Source: Ramlibacter aquaticus (GTDB lineage Bacteria; Pseudomonadota; Gammaproteobacteria; Burkholderiales; Burkholderiaceae_C). From it: a stretch of DNA of 49,766 bases. The translations under genes and the position numbers were made by a program. The stretch spans positions 1 to 49,766 of the forward strand of contig NZ_JADDOJ010000021.1 of NCBI RefSeq assembly GCF_015159745.1, written 5' to 3'. The notes under the pieces were generated by a model. It saw only the letters and a list, made by a program, of their open reading frames with translations. It made no database searches and was not told where the DNA came from. This document shows, piece after piece, positions 20,812 through 27,965 of this stretch (positions are counted from its first letter, which is position 1; each line of letters opens with the position of its first letter).

Positions 20812-21690
20812 ATGTCCCAGACCCCCGACTACACGCCGCCCGCGGTGTGGACCTGGAACAAGGCCAACGGCGGCCAGTTCGCCAGCATCAACCGGCCCGT
20901 GGCCGGCCCCACGCACGAGAAGCCCCTGCCCGTGGGCCGGCATCCGCTGCAGCTGTACTCGCTGGCCACGCCCAACGGCGTGAAGGTCACCATCATGCTG
21001 GAGGAGCTGCTCGCGCTCGGCCATGCCGGCGCCGAGTACGACGCCTGGCTGGTTCGCATCAACGAGGGCGAGCAGTTCGGCAGCGGCTTCGTCGAGGCCA
21101 ATCCCAACTCCAAGATCCCGGTGCTGGTGGACCACAGCGGGCCCACGCCGCAGCGCGTGTTCGAGTCCGGCGCGATCCTGATGTACCTGGCCGAGAAGTT
21201 CGGCTCGGCCTTCCTGCCGACCTCGGGCGCGGCCCGCGCCGAGTGCCTCTCGTGGCTGTTCTGGCAGATGGGCTCGGCGCCCTTCCTGGGCGGCGGCTTC
21301 GGCCACTTCTACGCCTATGCGCCGGTGAAGATCGAGTACGCGATCGACCGCTACGCGATGGAGGTCAAGCGCCAGCTCGACGTGCTGGACCGCAACCTGG
21401 CAGACCGCCGCTACGTGGCGGGCGACGACTACACCGTGGCCGACATGGCGATCTGGCCCTGGTACGGCGCGCTGGCCAAGGGCCTGCTGTACGGCGCGGG
21501 CGAGTTCCTGCAGGTGCAGGAGTACAAGAACGTTCAGCGCTGGTCCGACGAGGTGCACGCACGGCCCGCGGTCCGGCGCGGCCGCATGGTCAACCGCACC
21601 TTCGGCGAACCCTCCAGCCAGCTGCACGAGCGCCACGACGCCTCCGACTTCGACACGAAGACGCAGGACAAGCTGGCCGCCGGCGGCTGA
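20812..21690 (+). CDS. yghU: YghU-like (nu-class) glutathione S-transferase
   Basis: A 292-residue GST of the YghU/nu class, which binds two glutathiones and reduces disulfides and organic peroxides. The long N-terminal extension (VWTWNKANGGQFASINRPVAGPTHE) is diagnostic. The thioredoxin-like domain contains the GSH-site segment SLATPNGVKVTIMLEELL and NPNSKIPVLVD, then VFESGAILMYLAEK. The helical domain ends with DYTVADMAIWPWYGAL. GAAGG precedes the ATG. The next GST gene follows 10 bases downstream, so the two are probably co-transcribed. Confidence 0.93.
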   Translation: MSQTPDYTPPAVWTWNKANGGQFASINRPVAGPTHEKPLPVGRHPLQLYSLATPNGVKVTIMLEELLALGHAGAEYDAWLVRINEGEQFGSGFVEANPNSKIPVLVDHSGPTPQRVFESGAILMYLAEKFGSAFLPTSGAARAECLSWLFWQMGSAPFLGGGFGHFYAYAPVKIEYAIDRYAMEVKRQLDVLDRNLADRRYVAGDDYTVADMAIWPWYGALAKGLLYGAGEFLQVQEYKNVQRWSDEVHARPAVRRGRMVNRTFGEPSSQLHERHDASDFDTKTQDKLAAGG

Positions 21691-21700
21691 GGCCCGCGCC

Positions 21701-22333
21701 ATGGTCACGCTCTACGACTGCGCCACCGCACCCAGCCCGCGCCGCGCGCGCATCCTGCTGGCCGAGAAGGGCATCGCGCACGAGACGGTGCAGGTCGACC
21801 TGCGCAGCGGCGAACAGCTGGGTGAGGCCTTCCGTTCGGTCAACCCGCTGTGCACGGTGCCGGCGCTGCGCACGCCCGAGGGCGTGGTGCTGACCGACAA
21901 CGCCGCCATCGCCGCCTGGGCCGAGGCCACCCAACCCGAGCCGCCCCTGATGGGCCGCACGCCGCTGGAGAAAGCCGCTGTCGCGAGCTGGCACTGGCGG
22001 GCCGAGTTCGAGGGCCTCCTGGCCGTGGCCGAGGCCCTGCGCAACGGCTCGCCCGCCATGGCCAACCGCGCCCTGCCCGGCCCGCGCGACTACGCGCAGA
22101 TCCCCGAGCTGGCGCAGCGCGGGCGCGACCGCATCGCGCATTTCTTCGACACCCTGGACGCCCAGCTCGCCAGCCACGAATGGCTGGCCGGCGAGGCCTT
22201 CAGCATCGCCGACATCACCGCCGTGGTGGCCGTGGACTTCGCCCGCGTGGTCAAGCTGCAGCCGGGCGAGGCGCACCCGCACCTGCGGCGCTGGCGCGCG
22301 GCGATGGCGCAGCGGCCTTCGGTCGCGCTCTGA
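21701..22333 (+). CDS. Glutathione S-transferase family protein
   Basis: A 210-residue GST with the thioredoxin-like domain at 1-80 (TLYDCATAPSPRRARILLAEKG, split here by family variation; NPLCTVPALRTPEG; TDNAAIAAWAE) and a helical C-terminal domain (FSIADITAVVAVDFARVVK). The active-site region has S-P-R-R at positions 12-15, as in several betaproteobacterial GSTs. The reaction is unknown. It directly follows the YghU-like gene and is probably in the same transcript. Confidence 0.9.
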   Translation: MVTLYDCATAPSPRRARILLAEKGIAHETVQVDLRSGEQLGEAFRSVNPLCTVPALRTPEGVVLTDNAAIAAWAEATQPEPPLMGRTPLEKAAVASWHWRAEFEGLLAVAEALRNGSPAMANRALPGPRDYAQIPELAQRGRDRIAHFFDTLDAQLASHEWLAGEAFSIADITAVVAVDFARVVKLQPGEAHPHLRRWRAAMAQRPSVAL

Positions 22334-22359
22334 CCCGGCGGCCGCAGCCCTTGCGACAG

Positions 22360-22377
22360 AACGCGGCGCGCCGCGTT
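22360..22377. terminator. 18-base GC palindrome between convergent genes
   Basis: A perfect 18-base palindrome with core CGGCGCGCCG lies between the GST stop (22333) and the esterase stop (22377), touching the latter. It is symmetric, so it could end transcription from both sides, but it has no T tract and little loop. The terminator role is a guess. Confidence 0.35.
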
Positions 22378-23321
22378 CAACCGGCTTGCAGGGCCCGCCG
22401 CAGCGTGTCGGCGCACAGCTGCACGGCCGCATTCGCCTCGTCCAGCACCCGGCCCATGAGGATGAAGCCGTGGATCTGGCGCTCGAAGCAGACCAGCGTG
22501 GTGCGCACGCCGCTCTCGGTCAGGCGTTGCGCATAGGCCGTGCCTTCGTCGCGCAGCGGATCGAAGCCGGCCGTGAGCACCAGCGCGGGCGGCACGCCCT
22601 CCAGCGAGGCCGCGAGCATGGGCGAGGCGCGCCAGTCCAGGTTGTGCGTGTCGTCGCCGAAGTAGTGGCCGTGGAAGTAGCGCATGGTGTCCTGCGTGAG
22701 CAGGTAGCCCTGGCCGTTGGCCTGGTAGGACGCAGTGAGGCAGCGCTGGTCGGTGGCGGGATAGATCAGCAGCTGGAAGGCCGCCGGTGCGTCGCCCGCA
22801 TCGCGCATGGCCAGCGCCGTCACAGCCGCGAGGTTGCCGCCTGCACTGTCGCCGCCCAGCGCCATGCGCGCGCCGTCGACCTGCAGCGAGGCCGCGTTCG
22901 CGCGCACCCAGCGCGCGGCGGCGAGCGCGTCGTCGCTGGCGGCGGGGAAGCGGTGCTCCGGCCCCATGCGGTAGTCCACCGCCACCACGGCGCAGCCGCT
23001 GCCGTTGGCCAGTTCGCGGCACAGCGTGTCGTGCGTGTCCAGGTCGCCGATCACCCAGCCGCCACCGTGGTAGTACACCAGCACCGGCAGCAGCGCGCCG
23101 GCCGCGCTGCCCGCCGGGCGGTACAGGCGCAGCGGGATCTCGCCGGCCGGGCCGGGCATGCGCAGGTCGCGCGATTCGCCCACGGCGGGCGGCGCGGGCT
23201 GGGTCACCGCCCGGCGCTCGCGGTAGAAGCGGCGCGCCTCGTCGACGCTGAGGGTGTGCGTGGGCGGGACGCCCTTGTCTTCCATCATGCGCAGCAGCGC
23301 ACGGGCCTGGGGATGCAGCAT
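22377..23321 (-). CDS. HSL-type (family IV) alpha/beta hydrolase, esterase
   Basis: A 314-residue esterase/lipase of the hormone-sensitive-lipase family. The oxyanion motif HGGGW, the nucleophile motif GGDSAGGN, the acid Asp in GFDPLRDEG and the His in ERQIHGFILM are all present at the expected spacing. Such enzymes hydrolyse short-chain acyl esters. AAGGAG is well placed before the ATG at 23321. It stands alone: convergent with the GST operon and divergent from a tiny membrane-protein gene. Confidence 0.93.
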   Translation of the reverse strand: MLHPQARALLRMMEDKGVPPTHTLSVDEARRFYRERRAVTQPAPPAVGESRDLRMPGPAGEIPLRLYRPAGSAAGALLPVLVYYHGGGWVIGDLDTHDTLCRELANGSGCAVVAVDYRMGPEHRFPAASDDALAAARWVRANAASLQVDGARMALGGDSAGGNLAAVTALAMRDAGDAPAAFQLLIYPATDQRCLTASYQANGQGYLLTQDTMRYFHGHYFGDDTHNLDWRASPMLAASLEGVPPALVLTAGFDPLRDEGTAYAQRLTESGVRTTLVCFERQIHGFILMGRVLDEANAAVQLCADTLRRALQAG

Positions 23322-23483
23322 TCGTTCTCCTTCGGGATGACGCATCCTAGTGCCGCGCGAGGGTTTGTCCTGTCGGGACCATCCCTCAAACCGCGCGCAA
23401 GCCCCCTGGCCGGCAGCGCGGCAGGCGCCTATACCTGGGCCATGGGCGCTGCGTCGCGCCCGACGCAGCAAGGAATGCGCGCC

Positions 23484-23615
23484 ATGATGAATCACCTGGA
23501 CATGATCGCCGGCCTCTTGGAGGCCGTGGTGTTCCCCACCCTGGTCGTGACCGGCGCGCTGGCCTTCTCGCACCGGATGCGGCAGGCCCGCGCGCTGGCG
23601 CGCGTTCAGGCCTGA
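23484..23615 (+). CDS. Putative small membrane protein (43 residues)
   Basis: A short frame encoding one hydrophobic helix (GLLEAVVFPTLVVTGALAF) followed by a basic tail rich in Arg. AAGGA is placed 9 bases before the ATG at 23484, and TATACC at 23430 could be a -10. A second in-frame ATG follows at once at 23487. It overlaps the 3' end of the convergent helicase by 10 bases. No family is recognised; it is supported only by the ribosome site and the membrane-helix pattern. Confidence 0.45.
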   Translation: MMNHLDMIAGLLEAVVFPTLVVTGALAFSHRMRQARALARVQA

Positions 23616-25894
23616 GCCACCGCATCGCCCGCCGGCGCGATGCGCCACCAGGCGGGCAGCAGTTCGCGCACCGCGGGCCGGCCGAAGCGGTCGTCGATCA
23701 GCCAGACCACGCCGCGGTCCTCGGGCGTGCGGATCACGCGGCCCGCGGCCTGCACCACCTTCTGCAGCCCGGGCACCAGGTAGGCGTAGTCCCAGCCGCG
23801 GCCGAAGGCCTGCTCCAGCCGGGCCTTGAGCGCCTCGTTGCGCGGGTTCACCTGCGGCAGGCCCAGGGTGGCGACGAAGGCCCCCACCAGCCGGTCGCCG
23901 CGCAGGTCCACGCCCTCGCCGAAGCTGCCGCCCAGCACCGCGAAGCCCACGCCCTGCCCGCCCGGCTGGAAGCGGGCGAGGAAGGCACTGCGCTCGGCCT
24001 CGCCCATGCGGCGGGACTGGCGCCAGGCCGGCACCTGCGGGTGCGCGGCCTCGAAGGCGTCGGCCACCTGCGCCAGGTAGTCGAAGCTGCTGAAGAAGGC
24101 CAGGTAGTTGCCCGGCGCCGCCTCGAACTGGCGCGCGATCAGCTCGGCGATGGGCGCGACCGAGCGGCCACGGTCGGCCCAGCGGGTGGAGATGCGCTGC
24201 ACGATGCGCACCTGCAGCTGCGCCGCGCTGAAGGGCGAGGCCACGTCCACCCAGGCGGTGTGCTGCGGCAGGCCCAGCATGTCCAGCGCATAGCGCGGCG
24301 GGCTGAGCGTGGCTGAAAACAGGGTGCTGGTGCGCGTGGCGGCGAAGCGCGGCGCGAGGAAGCTGGCCGGCACCAGGTTCTGGATGCGCAGCACCGCGTC
24401 GGGACGTCCGCCGCGCGCGGCCGGCTGCTCGCGCCACTCCAGCACCGAATGCTCGCCGAAGGTTTCCGCCAGCTTGAGGAAACCCAGCATGCCGAACCAG
24501 GCCTGCTGCAGACCCTCGTCCAGCGAGGCGCCCGGCGCGGCCTGCGCGAAATGCTCCTCGATGGCGGTGCAGGCGCCGCGCAGCGCCTGCAGGAAGTTTG
24601 CAGGCAGGCCGTCCAGCCGGTCGCCCGCCGCCTCGCGGGCCTTGCGCAGCGCCGACCAGCCGCGCTGCACCTTGTCGAGCGCGCCGCGCACCGCCTGCGG
24701 CACGGTGCGCCGCAGCGCGCGCAGGTCGGCCTGGGCGATCTCGGCCGAGTACATCTCGCGGGCACGCTCGACCAGGTTGTGCGCCTCGTCGGCCAGCACG
24801 GCGACGCGCCAGCCCTGCTCCAGCGCGAGCGCGTGGAGCAGCGCGCTGCCGTCGAACCAGTAGTTGTAGTCGCCCACCACCACGTCCGTCCAGCGGCACA
24901 GCTCCTGCGACAGGTAGTACGGGCAGACCGCATGCCGGCGCGCCACCTCGCGCAGGGCCGGGGCATCGAGCAGGCCGGACTGCAGCGCGTCGCTGCGCGC
25001 GGCGGGCAGCCGGTCCCAGAAGCCCCGGGCGAGCGGGCAGGATTCGCCGTGGCAGGCGCTGCCCGGGTGCTCGCAGGCCTTCTCGCGCGCGACCAGCTCC
25101 ACCACCCGCAGGGGCAGCGTGCGCCCCGCGCCCAGGGCCTGCGCCGCGTCCAGCGCGAGCTGCCGGCCTGTGGTCTTGGCGGTGAGGTAGAAGACCTTGT
25201 CCAGGGCCTGCGCGGGCGCCGCCTTCAGCAGCGGGAACAGGGTGCCCACGGTCTTGCCGATGCCGGTGGGCGCCTGGGCCAGCACGCAGCGGCCGGTGGC
25301 CGCGCCGCGGTACACCGCCTCGGCCAGTTCGCGCTGGCCGGTGCGGAAGTCCGGATGCGGGAAGGCCAGCGCCTGCAGGGCCGCGTCGCGGGCCGCGCGG
25401 TGGGCGGACTCCTGCTGCGCCCAGGCCAGGAAGTCGCGGCACAGCGCCTCGAAGGCCTCGCGCAGCGCCGGCGCCTCCCAGGTCTCGGTGAGCACGGTCT
25501 CCCGCTGCGTCGCGATGTCGAAGTAGACCAGCGCGATGTCCAGCTGCGCCAGGCCACGCGCCTCGCACAGCAGCGCACCGTAGCAGCGCGCCTGCGCCCA
25601 GTGCAGCGCACGGTGGTTGGCGGGCTGGCGGGCGAGGTCGCCGCGGTGGGTCTTGATCTCCTCCAGCCGGTTCAGGGCGGGGTCGAAGCCGTCGGCGCGG
25701 CCGCGCACCTCCAGGCCCTCGAAACTGCCGCGCAGCGCGATCTCGGTTTCGTAGCCCTCGGCGCGCCGCTCGGTCACCCACAGGTGGCCGGCGATGCCTT
25801 CCTGCGCGCTGGGCGCGGGCGTGAAGCGCAGGTCCAGGTCGCCCCGCCGCGCGGCGAATTCGCAGAGCGTGCGGACGGCGACGGTGAAGGGCAT
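23606..25894 (-). CDS. RecB-like nuclease fused to XPD/DinG-type DNA helicase
   Basis: A 762-residue protein. Residues 1-115 carry a PD-(D/E)XK RecB/Cas4-like nuclease core: G33-x-x-x-H37, D68 in GRADGFD, E79-I-K81, and the Q101-x-x-x-Y105 helix. The helicase starts near 180 (Q-motif-like RTGQRELAEAVYRG). Walker A is APTGIGKT with Lys214, and a DEAH box begins at Asp369. Between them are Cys residues (KACEHPGSACHGESC, HAVCPYYLSQELC) expected to hold the [4Fe-4S] cluster of XPD-family helicases. Motif VI is VVQAAGRVIRT. It probably unwinds and cuts DNA in repair. TACCAT lies 6 bases before the ATG, suggesting a leaderless mRNA. Confidence 0.9.
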   Translation of the reverse strand: MPFTVAVRTLCEFAARRGDLDLRFTPAPSAQEGIAGHLWVTERRAEGYETEIALRGSFEGLEVRGRADGFDPALNRLEEIKTHRGDLARQPANHRALHWAQARCYGALLCEARGLAQLDIALVYFDIATQRETVLTETWEAPALREAFEALCRDFLAWAQQESAHRAARDAALQALAFPHPDFRTGQRELAEAVYRGAATGRCVLAQAPTGIGKTVGTLFPLLKAAPAQALDKVFYLTAKTTGRQLALDAAQALGAGRTLPLRVVELVAREKACEHPGSACHGESCPLARGFWDRLPAARSDALQSGLLDAPALREVARRHAVCPYYLSQELCRWTDVVVGDYNYWFDGSALLHALALEQGWRVAVLADEAHNLVERAREMYSAEIAQADLRALRRTVPQAVRGALDKVQRGWSALRKAREAAGDRLDGLPANFLQALRGACTAIEEHFAQAAPGASLDEGLQQAWFGMLGFLKLAETFGEHSVLEWREQPAARGGRPDAVLRIQNLVPASFLAPRFAATRTSTLFSATLSPPRYALDMLGLPQHTAWVDVASPFSAAQLQVRIVQRISTRWADRGRSVAPIAELIARQFEAAPGNYLAFFSSFDYLAQVADAFEAAHPQVPAWRQSRRMGEAERSAFLARFQPGGQGVGFAVLGGSFGEGVDLRGDRLVGAFVATLGLPQVNPRNEALKARLEQAFGRGWDYAYLVPGLQKVVQAAGRVIRTPEDRGVVWLIDDRFGRPAVRELLPAWWRIAPAGDAVAQA

Positions 25895-25900
25895 CGGGGG

Positions 25901-25906
25901 ATGGTA
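25901..25906 (-). promoter_or_regulatory. -10 element for leaderless helicase mRNA
   Basis: TACCAT on the minus strand ends 6 bases before the helicase ATG, placing the expected transcription start at or next to the ATG. There is no room for a Shine-Dalgarno. Confidence 0.45.
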
Positions 25907-25937
25907 GCGGAGCGGCCGGGGCCCCGCCCCCTGCCGC

Positions 25938-27440
25938 TCAGTACGTGGCCAGGGACTGCAGCAGGCTGCCGGCCCTGGGCGTGCCCAGGCCCGTGGCCAG
26001 GTCGTAGCCCGGGCGCGCGCTGCAGGTGAAGCAGTCGCCGTTGCTGCCCGACGTGACGTCGTCGAAACCGGCGCCGTAGCTCATGGAGAAGCGCGCGATG
26101 GACTGGTAGAGCGCGGTGTGCACGGCGGTGCCGGCCAGCACGGCCTTGCCGGCGAGCTGGCGCCGGGCGTTGGCGTCGGCCAGCAGGCCGGCCCACAGCG
26201 GCGCGACCGCGCTGGTGCCGCCCACCAGGTACCAGGAGGGCCCGGTCCCTGCGTCGGCGTAGACCATCATGGCGGTGGCCGGGTCGGCGTCGGCCGACAC
26301 GTCCGGCACCTGGCGCCGCGCCGGGCGGGTCATGGAATAGCCGGCCTGGTAGGCCGGCGCGTCGCGCCAGGCACTGGCGGCGCCGCCCGCGCTGGACCAG
26401 GCCGTCTCGGTGCGCACGCCATCGACGAGCTTGAGCGAGGTGCCGCCCGCCGCCAGCACGTTCGGGTGGGCCGCGGGCCAGGACACGGTGCCGCCGTTGA
26501 AGCCGCTGTCGCCGGCGGCGGCCACGAACAGCATGCCCTCGCCGCCGAACACGCCGTCGTACAGGGCCCAGCCGCTGCTGTCGGGCGCGCCGAAGCTCAT
26601 GCTCACGGTGCCCGGCCCCATGCGGCTGGCGAGCTGGATCGCGCCGGCCAGGTCGCTGCCGTAGGCCGTGGGCGAGACGACCACCACGATGCGCGCCAGC
26701 GGCGCCATGGCATGCACCATCTGCACGTCCAGCTGCTCCTCGACCGCCCAGCGGCGGTCGACGCTGGCGCTCACCGGGCCGAAGCCGCCGCCGCTGGTGG
26801 CACCGACCACGGCGAAGCTGCAGCCCGTGGTGGACGCCGGCGCGAGCGGCAGCGCGCTGGTGTAGCTGATGCTGGTGGCGCTGCAGCCCGGCAGGCCGAA
26901 CTGGCTGGCGCTGGCGTTCAGCATCGAGAGCGTCGCCGGGTCGTGCGTGGCGACGATGACGTACACGGTCTGGCCGGCGCCCAGGCGGGCACCGGCATCG
27001 GCCCCCAGGTCGGCGGGCGATGCGGCGGCCACGCTGTCCAGCCCGTAGGCCTGGCGCAGCTGCGGCGGGGTGAAGTACGCCGGCGCCGTGCCCGTGGCCG
27101 CCACGGCCAGCACCGCGCGCGGCCCGTTCAGCGGCGCGCCGTCCAGGGCCAGCACGCGCGAGAGCGGCGCGGCCATCGCGAACTCCACCGCCTGCGTGGA
27201 CGTGCCCTGCTCCTGCGGGGGCGCGGGCAGCTCGAAGGGCTGGCCCTGGGCCAGCGCAGCCGCCTGCTCGAACAGCAGCTCGGGCGCGGCGGCCGGCAGC
27301 GTGTCCACGCCGGTGGCGGGCGTGGCGCTGGCCGAGGCGTTCACCGGCCCAGGGCTGCCGCCACCGCCCCCGCCGCCGCAGCTGGACAGGGCGAGCATGA
27401 GGGCCAGGCTGGCCACGGAAGGGGAAAGGCGGGGTCGCAT
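25938..27440 (-). CDS. S53 family peptidase (sedolisin/kumamolisin-like) lipoprotein
   Basis: A 500-residue exported acid serine-carboxyl peptidase. The signal peptide ends with a lipobox (LALSSC) and a glycine run, so it is probably anchored to the envelope. The catalytic Glu and Asp are in AVEEQLDVQ (E-x-x-x-D), the oxyanion Asp in AAAGDSGF, and the nucleophile in GGTSAVAPLWAG. The C-terminal calcium site appears as DDVTSGSNG and GYDLATGLGTP. The usual N-terminal propeptide seems shortened. The family cleaves proteins at low pH; the target is unknown. It is divergent from a small secreted protein gene. Confidence 0.92.
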   Translation of the reverse strand: MRPRLSPSVASLALMLALSSCGGGGGGGSPGPVNASASATPATGVDTLPAAAPELLFEQAAALAQGQPFELPAPPQEQGTSTQAVEFAMAAPLSRVLALDGAPLNGPRAVLAVAATGTAPAYFTPPQLRQAYGLDSVAAASPADLGADAGARLGAGQTVYVIVATHDPATLSMLNASASQFGLPGCSATSISYTSALPLAPASTTGCSFAVVGATSGGGFGPVSASVDRRWAVEEQLDVQMVHAMAPLARIVVVVSPTAYGSDLAGAIQLASRMGPGTVSMSFGAPDSSGWALYDGVFGGEGMLFVAAAGDSGFNGGTVSWPAAHPNVLAAGGTSLKLVDGVRTETAWSSAGGAASAWRDAPAYQAGYSMTRPARRQVPDVSADADPATAMMVYADAGTGPSWYLVGGTSAVAPLWAGLLADANARRQLAGKAVLAGTAVHTALYQSIARFSMSYGAGFDDVTSGSNGDCFTCSARPGYDLATGLGTPRAGSLLQSLATY

Positions 27441-27647
27441 GGAGGCCAGGGAAACGATGAGCTTGCGGCCCAGTCTAGGCAGCGGCCCGGCCTGCCCTAT
27501 GAGCAGGATGCCTAAGCCCTTCAGGAAATTCCCTAGGGCTGGCCCGCTCTCCTCTGTGGCGGCCTACAGGCGCGCGCGAAGGCCGCCGATGGACGCTGCA
27601 TGCGGGCCACGGCAGCGTGACGAAATCCACTGCCAGAGGAACCGACC

Positions 27648-27956
27648 ATGCCTGCCCACCCCCTCCATTCCATCCTGCCGGGCCTGGGCCTCGCCCTGTG
27701 CACGCTCTGTGCGGGGGCCGAAACCGCGCCCGGACCGGCGATGCCGCCGGCACCGCAGCCCGCCCTCGCGGCGACCCCCGGCGCGCAGGTGCAGGTGCCT
27801 GAGGCCCTGCTCACCCGCGTGCGGGTGGTGCACCACCGCGTGGTGCACAGGAAGACCGTGGTGACGCGGCGCACCGTGCGCCACACGAGCAGCAGCAGTT
27901 CCAGCAGCTCGACGGCGGCCCGTGCCCGGCCGGGGGCAAGCGCGCCGGCCCGCTAG
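27648..27956 (+). CDS. Small secreted basic protein
   Basis: A 102-residue protein with a signal peptide (hydrophobic 8-20, cut near AGA-ET). An Ala/Pro segment is followed by a striking basic stretch (VRVVHHRVVHRKTVVTRRTV) of alternating Val and His/Arg, then eight consecutive Ser and an Arg/Pro/Ala tail. GAGG precedes the ATG. No family is recognised. The alternating pattern could form an amphipathic beta strand or bind metal or polyanions, which is speculation. It is divergent from the sedolisin and convergent with the kinase. Confidence 0.65.
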   Translation: MPAHPLHSILPGLGLALCTLCAGAETAPGPAMPPAPQPALAATPGAQVQVPEALLTRVRVVHHRVVHRKTVVTRRTVRHTSSSSSSSSTAARARPGASAPAR

Positions 27957-27965
27957 GACCGTGAC

